Shown: positions 38,664 to 47,076 of the stretch, piece after piece
Numbering within the stretch: position 1 is the stretch's first letter
How the letters are laid out: every line of letters begins with the position of its first letter
Virus record (IMG/VR): IMGVR_UViG_3300045116_000679
Location: 1 to 64,000 of that record
Direction: 5' to 3' (one strand)
Origin: a virus
DNA length: 64,000 bases
The notes under the pieces: generated by a model
Told to the model about the DNA's origin: nothing
The model's input: only the letters and a program-made list of their open reading frames with translations
Database searches by the model: none
Program-made: the position numbers and the translations under genes

Positions 38664-39896
38664 ATGCAGTTCTTCGACAAGTTGAGCCTCGGCGCGCCCG
38701 CCGAGATCGCGAACGCTCGTTCGGCGCGCAACGGCTCGCTGATCGTGCAGGCTCGCGCCGCCCGGGGCGGGAATATTCAGGACTACCTCGGGGCCGAGGT
38801 CGGCCGCCCGGATCTGCCGATAGTGCGGGTCTACCGCGACGCCGACGAGGTGTTTCGGGCCGAGTCCCTGCGCACCTTCGGCCACAAGGCCGTGACGCTC
38901 GATCACCCCGCCAGCCCGGTGACCACGAAGACGTGGCGCTCGGTGGCGCGCGGGCATGTCGGCGACGAGGTCGTGCGCGACGGCGAGTTCGTGCGGATCC
39001 CCATGATGGTCGCCGATCAGGAGGCCATCGACGCCGTGCAAGGCGGCAAGCGCGAGATTTCGGTCGGGTACTCCTGCGACCTCGACTTCACCGCGGGCAA
39101 GACGGCCGACGGCCGCGAATACGACGCCCGCCAGATCAACATCGTGGTCGACCACGTCGCGATCGTGGATCGCGGCCGCGCCGGCCCCGACTGCCGCATC
39201 GGCGATCAGCGCCCCGCCGAGGCGAAGACCATGCGGGCGCTCGATCAGCAACCCCAGCAGAAGGACCCGCGCCCTATGACCGAGCGCACCATCGTGGTCG
39301 ACGGCCACTCCATCCTCGTCTCCGACGCCGCGGCCATCGCGTTCGCCGGTCAGGCGAAGCAGATCGGCACCCTGACGGCCGACAACCTCTCGCTCACCGC
39401 GCAGCTCAACGACGCCCGCACCGCGCACGCGCAGGCGATCACGGTCAAGGATGGCGAGATCGCCACCTTGCGCACCACCATCGAGACCAAGGATGGCGAG
39501 ATCGCCGCCCTGAAGCGTCAGCTCGAAGACGCCGCGTCGCCGGCCGCTCTCGACGCCGCGCTCGTCGCCCGCGAGGCGGTGGTCTCGGTCGCCAAGATCG
39601 TCCTCGGCGACGCCTTCTCGCCGGTCGGCAAGACCGACGCCCAGATCCGCCGCGAGGTCGTCACGGCCAACCTCGGCGACGAGGCCAAGGCGATGACCGA
39701 CGCCGAGATCACCGGCGCCTTCAAGCACGCCGCGACCACCGCCAAGCCCCGCGACGTCCTGCGCGACGCGATCGCGGGCGGCGTCAAGCCCGTCGGCGGC
39801 GCCGGCACGCAGGTTCAGGACTCTGCCTACGAGGAGCTGCGCGGCCAGTACGGCGAGGCGTGGAAGCAGCGGACCGGCACCGCGGCCGCCGCCTGA
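38664..39896 (+). CDS. prohead protease with C-terminal scaffold (DUF2213 type)
   Basis: 410 residues. The N-terminal half is a DUF2213-like prohead protease: FGHKAVTLDHPASPV (catalytic His in DHP), REISVGYSCDLDF (Ser), NIVVDHVAIVDRGRAG. The C-terminal half (from about 205) is a coiled-coil scaffold: TLTADNLSLTAQLNDARTA, GEIAALKRQLEDAAS. A Met at residue 205 (39276) with AAGGAC about 10 bases before could start a separate scaffold, as lambda Nu3 does inside C. Confidence 0.8.
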   Translation: MQFFDKLSLGAPAEIANARSARNGSLIVQARAARGGNIQDYLGAEVGRPDLPIVRVYRDADEVFRAESLRTFGHKAVTLDHPASPVTTKTWRSVARGHVGDEVVRDGEFVRIPMMVADQEAIDAVQGGKREISVGYSCDLDFTAGKTADGREYDARQINIVVDHVAIVDRGRAGPDCRIGDQRPAEAKTMRALDQQPQQKDPRPMTERTIVVDGHSILVSDAAAIAFAGQAKQIGTLTADNLSLTAQLNDARTAHAQAITVKDGEIATLRTTIETKDGEIAALKRQLEDAASPAALDAALVAREAVVSVAKIVLGDAFSPVGKTDAQIRREVVTANLGDEAKAMTDAEITGAFKHAATTAKPRDVLRDAIAGGVKPVGGAGTQVQDSAYEELRGQYGEAWKQRTGTAAAA

Positions 39897-39965
39897 CCGG
39901 CGGCTGAACACCGGGGCTCCTGACGGGGCCTCTCACCCCCAACCGCAACAACGGAGACAGCGGCT

Positions 39966-40412
39966 ATGCCGACCGTTCAGAGCAGCTACGCGGCCACTCA
40001 GGCCCGCGCCTACGAGGGTATGCAGGGCGATATGAGCCCTCCGGACATCCAGAGCCGGATCATCGAGAACGTGGCCGGCATCGGCTTCGGCAAGGCGGCC
40101 TACCAGGGCACGACCGAGCAGGGGATCGACACCACCGGCTCGATCTTCGTCGGCGTGACCCTGGCCGACAAGAATGCCCGCCCGAACGCCGCCGGAACCG
40201 ACCTGCTCGCGAAGGGCGATACGGTCCCGGTGATGCAGAAGGGCGACGTGTGGGTAGTCGTCTCCGGCGCGGTGACGCTCGGCGCCGCGGCGTTCGTGAC
40301 GCCCGCCGGTGCCTTTACCGCGACCTCGGCCGGCAACACCGCGATCAAGGGTCAGTTCTTGACCGCGGCGAGCAACGGGCAGCTCGCCCTTCTCAAGCTC
40401 AACCTCCCCTGA
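39966..40412 (+). CDS. capsid decoration protein (DUF2190 type)
   Basis: 148 residues: MPTVQSSYAATQARAYEGMQ, AAYQGTTEQGIDTTGSIF, VPVMQKGDVWVVVSGAVTLG. Short beta-rich proteins of this type sit directly before the major capsid gene and decorate or cement the head. Confidence 0.75.
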   Translation: MPTVQSSYAATQARAYEGMQGDMSPPDIQSRIIENVAGIGFGKAAYQGTTEQGIDTTGSIFVGVTLADKNARPNAAGTDLLAKGDTVPVMQKGDVWVVVSGAVTLGAAAFVTPAGAFTATSAGNTAIKGQFLTAASNGQLALLKLNLP

Positions 40413-40465
40413 TCCGGCTTCCACGGATCTTCCCCCCAGCAGCATTGCAAGAGGAGTCGCTGACC

Positions 40466-41413
40466 ATGCGTGGCCAGTACACTGTTGACGCTCTGCGTGC
40501 CCTGGCCTTTCTGGTCAGCCAGCAGGCGTATATCGAGCCCGTCGTCTACCGGACGCAGTACCCGGCGGTTCGCTACCCCCGCCTGATCCCCGTCGATACG
40601 AACGCCCCCGAGTGGATCCCCTCGGTGATGTACTTCTCGATGGACACGGTCGGCGCGGCCAAGTGGCTGTCCGGCAACGCGCACGACGTGCCCCGGGCCG
40701 ACGTGCTGCGCAACCAGTTCGAGACCTCCGTCTCGATGGCCGGCATCGGCTACGGCTACGACCTCGAAGAGCTCGGCAAGGCGCAGCTGCTCGGCATGCA
40801 GCTGACGACCGACAAGGCCGCCGCGGCCCGCCAGGGCTCCGAGGAGTTCATCGACCGCGTCGCCCTGTTCGGCGATACGGCCAAGGGCTACTCCGGTCTG
40901 CTCAACCACCCGAGCGTCACGGCGGGCTCCGCCCCGGCGACCGGTTCGGGCAGTGCCACGACGTTCGCGAGCAAGACGCCCGAGCAGATCATCGGTGACG
41001 TGAACACCGCGCTCACCGGGATCTTCACGGGCTCGCTCAACATCGAACTCGCGGACACCCTGCTGTTCCCCTACGAGCACCTGACGGCGCTCAGCACCCG
41101 GCGGATCGACACCGCGAACCAGACGACGGTCCTCGAATGGATCCGTCGGAACAACATCTACACCCTGGAGACCGGGCAGCCGCTCGACATCATGGGTGTG
41201 CGCGGCTTGGAGACCGCCGGTGCCGGCGGCACGGCCCGCATGATGGCCTACCGGCGTGACCCGACCGTCCTGAAGCTCTGGCTCCCGATGCCGTTCCGGT
41301 TCTTCCCGGCGTGGCAGACCGGTCCCTTCCGCTTCGACGTGCCCGGCGCCTTCCGCCTCGGCGGGGTCGACATCCGCCGCCCCGCGGCCTGCCGCTACCT
41401 CGACGGCATCTGA
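40466..41413 (+). CDS. major capsid protein (DUF2184 type)
   Basis: 315 residues, ATG with GAGGAG 9 bases before. DALRALAFLVSQQAYIEPVV start, YPRLIPVDTNAPEW, ETSVSMAGIGYGYDLEEL, GDTAKGYSGLLNHPSVT (a stretch typical of phage major capsids), and YRRDPTVLKLWLPMPFRFF near the end. It builds the icosahedral head. Confidence 0.88.
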   Translation: MRGQYTVDALRALAFLVSQQAYIEPVVYRTQYPAVRYPRLIPVDTNAPEWIPSVMYFSMDTVGAAKWLSGNAHDVPRADVLRNQFETSVSMAGIGYGYDLEELGKAQLLGMQLTTDKAAAARQGSEEFIDRVALFGDTAKGYSGLLNHPSVTAGSAPATGSGSATTFASKTPEQIIGDVNTALTGIFTGSLNIELADTLLFPYEHLTALSTRRIDTANQTTVLEWIRRNNIYTLETGQPLDIMGVRGLETAGAGGTARMMAYRRDPTVLKLWLPMPFRFFPAWQTGPFRFDVPGAFRLGGVDIRRPAACRYLDGI

Positions 41414-41503
41414 TCCGGCGGCCCGGTCGCCGGGCCACGGGACGAGACTATGGGCGTCCGCCGACGCCTCCCCCTCTACGAAGCTGCCGCAGGAGGCATC
41501 GCG

Positions 41504-41899
41504 ATGGTCGAGCACACGAACCGGGCGAAAGGCCCGCGCATCATCTATACGAAGGGCCCGGACGAGACGCCGGTCGCGCGCACCCTAGCCCCGGGCGAGA
41601 CCGCCGACGTCGAGCTGTTCAAGGCGGTCGACAAGGACCCGGTCGTCAAGGCGTGGGTCGATGCCGGCGAGCTGGTCATCGGCTCCGGCGCGGCGGCCGA
41701 TTCCTCGAATGACCAGGGCGGCGGGTCGCAGGACAACGGCGGCGACCAGGGCGGCCAGCAGGCCCCCGACTTCGACGCCATGGGCGAGGACGAGCTGCGC
41801 GCCTACCTCAAGGCCCGCGGCATCACCCCCGACGGCCGTGTCGGCCGCGCCAAGCTCATCGAGGCCGCCAAGGCGGCGCCGGTCGAGCCGACGGCCTGA
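41504..41899 (+). CDS. hypothetical head-tail region protein
   Basis: 131 residues from MVEHTNRAKGPRIIYTKG with AGGAGG before it; an upstream in-frame ATG exists at 41450. A Gly/Asn-rich acidic middle (NDQGGGSQDNGGDQGG) and a SAP-like end (GEDELRAYLKARGITPDG). The SAP-like motif suggests DNA binding; exact role unknown. Confidence 0.55.
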   Translation: MVEHTNRAKGPRIIYTKGPDETPVARTLAPGETADVELFKAVDKDPVVKAWVDAGELVIGSGAAADSSNDQGGGSQDNGGDQGGQQAPDFDAMGEDELRAYLKARGITPDGRVGRAKLIEAAKAAPVEPTA

Positions 41900-41902
41900 C
41901 CT

Positions 41903-42268
41903 ATGGCCTATACCGCGCCGACCGCCTCTGATCTGAGGACGCGCTTCCCCGCCTTCGCGGCGATCGGTGACGTGCCCGTGACCGCGGCGCTGGCCGAGGC
42001 TGAGACGCGTGTCGATGCCTCATGGCCGGACGCCCTGCGGACTGCGGGCGCGCTCTACTACGCCGCGCATATCCTGACCCTGGACGGGCTCGGCACCAGC
42101 ACCGAGGCGCAGCTGGCGGGCTTCCGCCGCCTACGGATCGGCAGCCTGGAATTGGAGAGCGCCTCCGCGGGCGCCGCGGCTGCCGACCTCCTGCTGCAGA
42201 CCAGCTACGGCCGCCGCTTCGCCGACCTCGCGCGGGGGGTGAGCGGCCCCGGCATCCTGGTGGTGTGA
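41903..42268 (+). CDS. head-tail connector (DUF4054 type)
   Basis: 121 residues: YTAPTASDLRTRFPAFA, VTAALAEAETRVDASWP, AHILTLDGLGTSTEAQ. The order and motif layout match DUF4054 connectors that follow the capsid gene. Confidence 0.7.
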   Translation: MAYTAPTASDLRTRFPAFAAIGDVPVTAALAEAETRVDASWPDALRTAGALYYAAHILTLDGLGTSTEAQLAGFRRLRIGSLELESASAGAAAADLLLQTSYGRRFADLARGVSGPGILVV

Positions 42269-42621
42269 TGGGCCTTCTCGACGGCGGTCTTCAGGCGGTG
42301 TTCGCGGGCGCGTTCGGGCCGCTGTTTCTCGACGGCGTCCTGCATGTCGCGACCACCACGCCCGACGGCCTGGGCGGCTATACCACCACCACCGTCGACC
42401 ACCCGGTGAAAGGCATGGTCGACGGCTACTCTGAGGGCTACCGGACCCGGTTCGGCATCCCCGACACCGACGTCCGCCTGATCGTTCTGCAGCATGGCGT
42501 CGGCGCGGTTCCAAGTACGGACGGCGAGATCACCCTGCGCGGCGCCCGCTGGCGCATCGTCGGGCCGATCGAGCAGGATCCAGCGCAGGCCGCCTGGACC
42601 ATGCGGGCGAGGCCCGCCTGA
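42268..42621 (+). CDS. head-tail joining protein
   Basis: 117 residues: MGLLDGGLQAVFAGAFGPLF, YTTTTVDHPVKGMVDGYS, TLRGARWRIVGPIEQDP. A small beta-barrel typical of head closure proteins. ATG overlaps the previous stop. Confidence 0.65.
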   Translation: MGLLDGGLQAVFAGAFGPLFLDGVLHVATTTPDGLGGYTTTTVDHPVKGMVDGYSEGYRTRFGIPDTDVRLIVLQHGVGAVPSTDGEITLRGARWRIVGPIEQDPAQAAWTMRARPA

Positions 42622-43070
42622 TGGCGACCGTGCACGTCAACTTCGACGGCATGGAGCGCCTGCGCGCCTCGGTTCGCGCGGAGGTCGGGCGCACGGTCTA
42701 TGCGGCGGCGGACCTCGTTGCTTCCGACGCGGCCCTGTCGATCGTGCGGGGTTCGGTTTCCGGCGCCGGCCACGTGCCCAGCCGACCGGGCGAGCCTCCG
42801 AACGCCGACACCCGGCAGCTCGACACGAGCATCATCGTGCAGCCGGACCTCGCGAACCTGCGGGCGACGGTGGTCGCTCAGGCGCCCTACGCCGTTCATC
42901 TCGAATACGGGACGCAGAAGATGGCGGCTCGCCCCTATCTCCGGCCGGCGCTCATCCGGAACCAGGATGAGATGCAGGCCATGATCGCCGCCGCCGTCGC
43001 GCGTGCCACGCGGCAGCTCAGCATCTTCGGGCGCGCTCGTGCCGCGCTGAGCCGTCTCTTCCGGCGCTGA
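42621..43070 (+). CDS. HK97 gp10-like tail-joining protein
   Basis: 149 residues: NFDGMERLRASVRAEVG, PSRPGEPPNADTRQLDTSI, PYAVHLEYGTQKMAARPYLR, PALIRNQDEMQAMIA. The EYGT...AARPYLRPAL segment is characteristic of the HK97 gp10 family. Confidence 0.8.
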   Translation: MATVHVNFDGMERLRASVRAEVGRTVYAAADLVASDAALSIVRGSVSGAGHVPSRPGEPPNADTRQLDTSIIVQPDLANLRATVVAQAPYAVHLEYGTQKMAARPYLRPALIRNQDEMQAMIAAAVARATRQLSIFGRARAALSRLFRR

Positions 43071-43073
43071 CCC

Positions 43074-43496
43074 GTGCAGGAACTCTCGAACGCCCTCGCC
43101 GCCGTGATGATCGGCGACACCACGCTGACGGCGCTGCTGGGCACCTTCCAGGGCGGCCCGAGCGTCCTGACCAAGCGGCCCGTGCCGGAGGCGGCGCGGC
43201 GGCCCATCGCGCTTGCCGCCACAACCGTGTCCGACCTGCCGGCCGACATGATCGGCCCTGCGGTGGGTCGGATGATCGAGCGCGACATCGCGGTGATCGG
43301 CGGCCCGGACCACTACGAGCGCGTGGTCCTGGCGGCCGAGCGCATCCGCAACCTGTTCCACCGCAACCGCTTCCCGGTCGCCGGCTGGGGCAACCTGATG
43401 GTGCTGGCCCGCGGCCCGATCGACGGTCCGGCCGACACGCCCCAGGACATCGCCCGGATCGTCACCCTGCAGATCCGGCTCCTGCGCTTCTCCTGA
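43074..43496 (+). CDS. tail completion protein
   Basis: 140 residues from a GTG. ELSNALAAVMIGDTTLTALL and DHYERVVLAAERIRNLFHR fit small tail terminator proteins (DUF3168-like position between gp10-like and tail tube). Motif similarity is weak, order is strong. Confidence 0.6.
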   Translation: MQELSNALAAVMIGDTTLTALLGTFQGGPSVLTKRPVPEAARRPIALAATTVSDLPADMIGPAVGRMIERDIAVIGGPDHYERVVLAAERIRNLFHRNRFPVAGWGNLMVLARGPIDGPADTPQDIARIVTLQIRLLRFS

Positions 43497-43592
43497 CGCT
43501 TTCGGCGCGCCGCCGCGCGCCCCGCCTTCACCAGCCCTTCGGCAAGGCCCCCAAGGCGCTCCTGCGCCGCATCCTGACATCGGAGCAGAGCT

Positions 43593-44777
43593 ATGCCCTA
43601 CCAGACCGGGCGCAATATCGCTGTCGCCTACGCCGCGGAGTCGACCTTCGGCACCATCGCGGGCGCCGGCACGTCGAAGATCTTCCGCCCGAACTCGGGC
43701 TCGATCAGCCTGACCAAAGAGGCGATCCGCTCGAACGAGAACCGGCGCGACGGGCAGATGACCCGCGGCCGGCATGGCTCGCGGTCCGTCGGCGGCTCCT
43801 ACACCGGCGACCTCAGCCTGGGCTCCTACGACGATTTCATCCAGGCGGTGATGCGCGGCACCTTCGATGCCCCGCTCGCGCTGAGCGGCCTATCCCTGAC
43901 GGCGGACAACGCCGCGCGGACCATCACGCGCTCGGCCGGCTCGTGGATCACCGACGGTGTCCGCGTGGGCGACGTCGTGCGCTTCGGTGCCTGGACGACC
44001 ACGGCCAACAACAACAAGAACTTCCGCGTCACCGGCCTGACCGCCACGGTGATGACCGTGGCCGAGGCCCCGACGACGGTCGGCACCGCGCAGACCGCCA
44101 TCACCCTCTCGCGGCCGAAAAAGGTGCTCATGGGCACGACGCCGCGCTCGTTCACCATCGAGGAGAGCGAGATCGACATCGACGGCTCGGAAGTCTTCCT
44201 GGGCTGCCGGATCGGTCAGATGCAGTTGCGGCTCGCGCCGAACGGCATGGCGACCGTCACGTTCACGATCGTCGGTCAGGACATGCAGGTCATGACCGGC
44301 GCTCAGTCGCCCTACTTCACCTCGCCGGTTGCGACGACGTCGATCGGCATGACGGCGGTCGAGGCGGCCATTCGGCTCGGCAACGGTGACATCCTCGACG
44401 CGACGTCGCTCGATCTGTCGATCAACCTCAACGCGGCTGGGCAGGCGGTGGTCGGTAACGTGCTGACCCCGGACGTGTTCACGAACCTCGCGACGGTCGA
44501 GGGTTCGATCACGGCGCTGCGCCAGGACGTCACCCGCGTGCAGAGTTTCCTCAACGAGGATCAGCTGTCGCTCCACCTGATGTTCACCGAGAACGAGACG
44601 GAGCCGAAAGACTTCTGCTCGTTCTTCCTCGGCAACATGAGCCTGTCGAGCGCGACCAAGTCGGAACTCGGCTCCGATGGCCCGCGCACGCAGCAGCTCT
44701 CACTCCTGGTCGGCGTCGATGAGCGGGGCGGCGCCTTCGACAACACCACCGTCAAGTACCAGACGAGCGCCCCGTAA
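43593..44777 (+). CDS. major tail tube protein
   Basis: 394 residues: YQTGRNIAVAYAAESTFGT, SISLTKEAIRSNENRRDG, GGSYTGDLSLGSYDDFIQA. The 'AYAAESTFGT' and 'NxRRDGQ' features are typical of phage tail tube proteins of siphoviruses. Forms the tail tube. Confidence 0.85.
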   Translation: MPYQTGRNIAVAYAAESTFGTIAGAGTSKIFRPNSGSISLTKEAIRSNENRRDGQMTRGRHGSRSVGGSYTGDLSLGSYDDFIQAVMRGTFDAPLALSGLSLTADNAARTITRSAGSWITDGVRVGDVVRFGAWTTTANNNKNFRVTGLTATVMTVAEAPTTVGTAQTAITLSRPKKVLMGTTPRSFTIEESEIDIDGSEVFLGCRIGQMQLRLAPNGMATVTFTIVGQDMQVMTGAQSPYFTSPVATTSIGMTAVEAAIRLGNGDILDATSLDLSINLNAAGQAVVGNVLTPDVFTNLATVEGSITALRQDVTRVQSFLNEDQLSLHLMFTENETEPKDFCSFFLGNMSLSSATKSELGSDGPRTQQLSLLVGVDERGGAFDNTTVKYQTSAP

Positions 44778-44845
44778 GCGCCCGGCTGACCGCAGGCGCA
44801 ACCTTCCTCGGGGCGTCGCGCCAGCCCCCGACCTGAGAGCCCGAC

Positions 44846-45097
44846 ATGGCCAAAGTACCCCCGAAGGAAGCCGCGGTCCGCGAGGCCGCGAAGACGCTCG
44901 CCGCCGCCGTCCGCGAGGCGCGCGCCGACGGCTACACCGTCGTGCTGCCGACCACGCCCGAAGGTCTCGAAGCGATCGAGATCAGCGAGACGGCGGCCCG
45001 CCACACCGACGCCCAGCCGATCGCGCTGACACCGGCCCCGGCCGGCTCGCGCGTCGAGCGGCTTGCCCCCGAGGCGCCGGCTGAGACCGCGCGCTGA
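44846..45097 (+). CDS. hypothetical protein between tail tube and chaperone
   Basis: 83 residues. A helix-strand-helix (AVREAAKTLAAAVREARAD, YTVVLPTTPEGLEAIEI) with a Pro-rich end. No known motif. Confidence 0.5.
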   Translation: MAKVPPKEAAVREAAKTLAAAVREARADGYTVVLPTTPEGLEAIEISETAARHTDAQPIALTPAPAGSRVERLAPEAPAETAR

Positions 45098-45219
45098 CCC
45101 GCTGCCCGCCGCCGCGGGCTCACCCGTCGCCGCTGCGTGACCCTGATCCCGGGCACGCGGGGCGGCACGAGGGGGCGGTACGGCGGTGCCGTCCCCTCAC
45201 TCTCCCGCCGGAGATCGAT

Positions 45220-45669
45220 ATGGACCTCTCGAAATTCGACACCGCCAAGGCCGCCGCGAGCGGCGCTCTCCTGCAGCTGCGCGATCCCGCCACCGACGCC
45301 CCGCTCGTGAACGAGACCGGCGAAGCGGTCGGCATCCTGCTCGCCGGCATCGACAGCGAGCAGTATCAGCAGGCGCTGCGCGCCCAGCAGAACCGCCGCC
45401 TCGCCAAGCGCGGGCGGAAGGCCGGCACGCTCACGGCCGAGGAGTTGGATGCGGACGGCCTCGAACTGATCGTCGCCTGCACGCTCGGCTTCCAGAACGT
45501 CGTCGTGGATGGCGCGGCGGTCGAGGCGACGCCCCAGGCCGCGCGGGCGTTCTACAAGCGATTCCCGCCCTTCCGTGAGCAGGCCGACGAGTTCATCGGC
45601 GAGCGCAGCCATTTTTTGGCGAAGTCCTCGACGACCTCGCAGCCTACGCCGAGCACCAATTCGGTCTGA
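45220..45669 (+). CDS. tail assembly chaperone, short form (gpG analogue)
   Basis: 149 residues: MDLSKFDTAKAAASGALLQL, SEQYQQALRAQQNRRLAKR, FPPFREQADEFIGERSHF. It lies between the tube and tape measure genes. A slippery T_TTT_TTG at 45612-45618 near its end allows a -1 shift to the longer product ending at 46001. Confidence 0.75.
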   Translation: MDLSKFDTAKAAASGALLQLRDPATDAPLVNETGEAVGILLAGIDSEQYQQALRAQQNRRLAKRGRKAGTLTAEELDADGLELIVACTLGFQNVVVDGAAVEATPQAARAFYKRFPPFREQADEFIGERSHFLAKSSTTSQPTPSTNSV

Positions 45670-46001
45670 GCGCGAGGCAGCCGGACGGCACGACCGCGCG
45701 CGAGCACTTGGAACGCGCGGTCGAGAACGCCCGGACCGAGGAGCGTCGCCGAGCCCTTCAGGAGGAGCTTGACGGCCCGCCGGCTCCCGAAGGTGCGGAG
45801 CACCTGTGGGACACCTTCATGCGGATCTCGACGCGGCGCGGGTCGACCGGCTTCGGCGCCGCGCCGCTCTCGTGGTCCGATCTCGACGCCTTCGTGCGGA
45901 TGACCCGGTGCCCGCTGAGCCCGTGGGAGATCGAGGTCATCGAGCGCCTGGACGACCTGTTCATGGCCGAGCAGGCGCGGGCGGTGAAGGCGGGGAAGTA
46001 A
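45220..46001 (+). CDS. tail assembly chaperone, frameshifted long form (gpGT analogue)
   Basis: Predicted product of a -1 programmed frameshift at T_TTT_TTG (45612-45618). After residue 133 the -1 frame is open from 45618 to the stop at 46001, adding about 127 residues (FGEVLDDLAAYAEHQFGL, then REHLERAVENARTEERRR, WDTFMRISTRRGSTGF). Total about 260 residues. Two products from one gene are the rule for tail chaperones. The downstream frame also has a weak internal Met at 45708. Confidence 0.7.
45612..45618 (+). other. programmed -1 frameshift heptamer T_TTT_TTG
   Basis: The heptamer is in frame with the chaperone (CAT TTT TTG). A slip of one base back gives TTT GGC GAA, which opens the longer frame. 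It occurs where phage tail chaperones always shift. Confidence 0.75.
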
Positions 46002-46065
46002 GAGGAAAGGGTGCCAAACTTTCGCGCAAATTGCACGAGTGCGGAGGTTTGCATTCGTTCAAGGG

Positions 46066-46392
46066 TTAGGATTTAGCATCGCTGCTGTTGCCGTCTAAAA
46101 CCCCAGTGCGCTCAAGAATGCTGCGCAGATCCTTTAATAGAGCGCGCGTTACCTCTCGATTGTATTTGTTACCGTAGCTTTTATCCTTCTCGACCGAAAC
46201 GCTGATTTGATCAAGAAGGCCCGCAACAGAGTGTTGTGGCGGGAATTTCTCCTCCAACGCCTTGACAATGAGCGTGTTCATGGAAACGCCCTGCGTTTCG
46301 GCGGCCGCCGCTATGCGGTCGCGCAAGCCAGGCGGCATGCGAACCTGGAAGCGTTCGGCGAGGTCGCTCGGGAACTTGCTGTCGGGCTGCAT
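46066..46392 (-). CDS. Arc-like repressor 1 (minus strand)
   Basis: 108 residues from MQPDSKFPSDLAERFQVRMP. A ribbon-helix-helix of Arc type: strand FQVRMPPGLRDRIAAAAE followed by SMNTLIVKALEEKF. The rest (LDQISVSVEKDKSYGNKYN) is helical. It is divergent from the second Arc-like gene. The gene is much less GC-rich than its surroundings. In P22 such a pair (Mnt, Arc) controls the antirepressor; that is the likely role here. Confidence 0.75.
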   Translation of the reverse strand: MQPDSKFPSDLAERFQVRMPPGLRDRIAAAAETQGVSMNTLIVKALEEKFPPQHSVAGLLDQISVSVEKDKSYGNKYNREVTRALLKDLRSILERTGVLDGNSSDAKS

Positions 46393-46436
46393 ACCCCGTG
46401 ATGTCAAATCGCACGCACCATTTCCATGGGTGCGAG

Positions 46437-46485
46437 TTGACACCATCGCAGGTGCCGCGTAGCTTATGAGTGCGACTCGCACTCA
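46437..46485 (+). promoter_or_regulatory. promoter and operator for the second Arc-like gene
   Basis: TTGACA (46437-46442), 17-base spacer, TAGCTT (46460-46465). Overlapping the expected start is a perfect 9-bp inverted repeat TGAGTGCGA-C-TCGCACTCA (46467-46485). A second half-site with the same GTGCGA core lies at about 46431. This is where an Arc/Mnt-like protein would bind. Confidence 0.75.
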
Positions 46486-46495
46486 AGGAGATATC

Positions 46496-46693
46496 ATGTA
46501 TCCGAGCGAGGCGGCGCCAAGGCTTCTCGTCCGTCTTCCCCCTGACCTGAAAGACTTCGTTGTGAGCGAAGCGCAGCGTAACGGCTCATCGCAGAACAGT
46601 GAGGTCATTCGCGCCGTCAGGGAGCGGATGGAGCGCCAGAGGCTCCAAACGAAAGCGGCCCCGGAAGGTGCTGGAACACCCGCCGAGGCCTGA
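46496..46693 (+). CDS. Arc-like repressor 2 (plus strand)
   Basis: 65 residues, ATG with AAGGAG 5 bases before. RLLVRLPPDLKDFVVSEAQ and RNGSSQNSEVIRAVRERME form a ribbon-helix-helix like Arc. It is followed by the twin-arginine and antirepressor genes in one rightward unit. Probably regulates that unit. Confidence 0.8.
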   Translation: MYPSEAAPRLLVRLPPDLKDFVVSEAQRNGSSQNSEVIRAVRERMERQRLQTKAAPEGAGTPAEA

Positions 46694-46722
46694 CAGCCAC
46701 CCCAACCCGCTGAGGAAGAAAG

Positions 46723-47076
46723 ATGGCCTGCACCAAGTCTACCACAGGTCCCGTGACCCGCGCCATCCAGGCGATGCGCAACGATACCCCCACCCTCATC
46801 GTCCCGCGCCGTGGGTTCATCGCGAGAGCGCTCGGCTTCACGGCCGCAGGCGCCGCGCTGAGCGTGCCGGTGCTGGCGGTCGAGACGCCGGCCGACCGCA
46901 TCGCCTACCACCGCGCCGAACTCGAGAAGGCATTCCGCGAGTACTACGCCAGCGCACCAGTGATCGTGCGGAGCAACGACCTCACGCGCGAGTACTTGCT
47001 GGAGCGTCAGCCGACCAGCGTGGCGTGCCTGATGTTCATGGCGGGGCCGGTCGAGGTTCAGGGAGGTCGGGCATGA
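46723..47076 (+). CDS. protein with a twin-arginine-like signal
   Basis: 117 residues. IVPRRGFIARALGFTAAGAA is a twin-arginine signal-like start, with RRGFI followed by a hydrophobic stretch and ALSVPVLAVE. The rest (ELEKAFREYYASAPVIV) is short and helical. Its location between Arc-like repressor and antirepressor genes is unusual. ATGA overlap with the antirepressor. Confidence 0.5.
   Translation: MACTKSTTGPVTRAIQAMRNDTPTLIVPRRGFIARALGFTAAGAALSVPVLAVETPADRIAYHRAELEKAFREYYASAPVIVRSNDLTREYLLERQPTSVACLMFMAGPVEVQGGRA

Noticed and set aside
38040-39911. 623-codon minus-strand ORF opposite the collagen-like and protease genes
   Set aside because: Composition is Arg/Gly/Asp/Val-rich low complexity; the plus strand carries recognisable collagen and protease features.
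45098-45219. Terminator in the gap before the tail chaperone
   Set aside because: Only short GC hairpins without T runs; GC-rich sequence gives such hairpins by chance.
45509-45772. +1-frame ORF over the tail chaperone end
   Set aside because: Arg/Pro/Ser-rich; the -1 frame after T_TTT_TTG gives a natural helical sequence instead.
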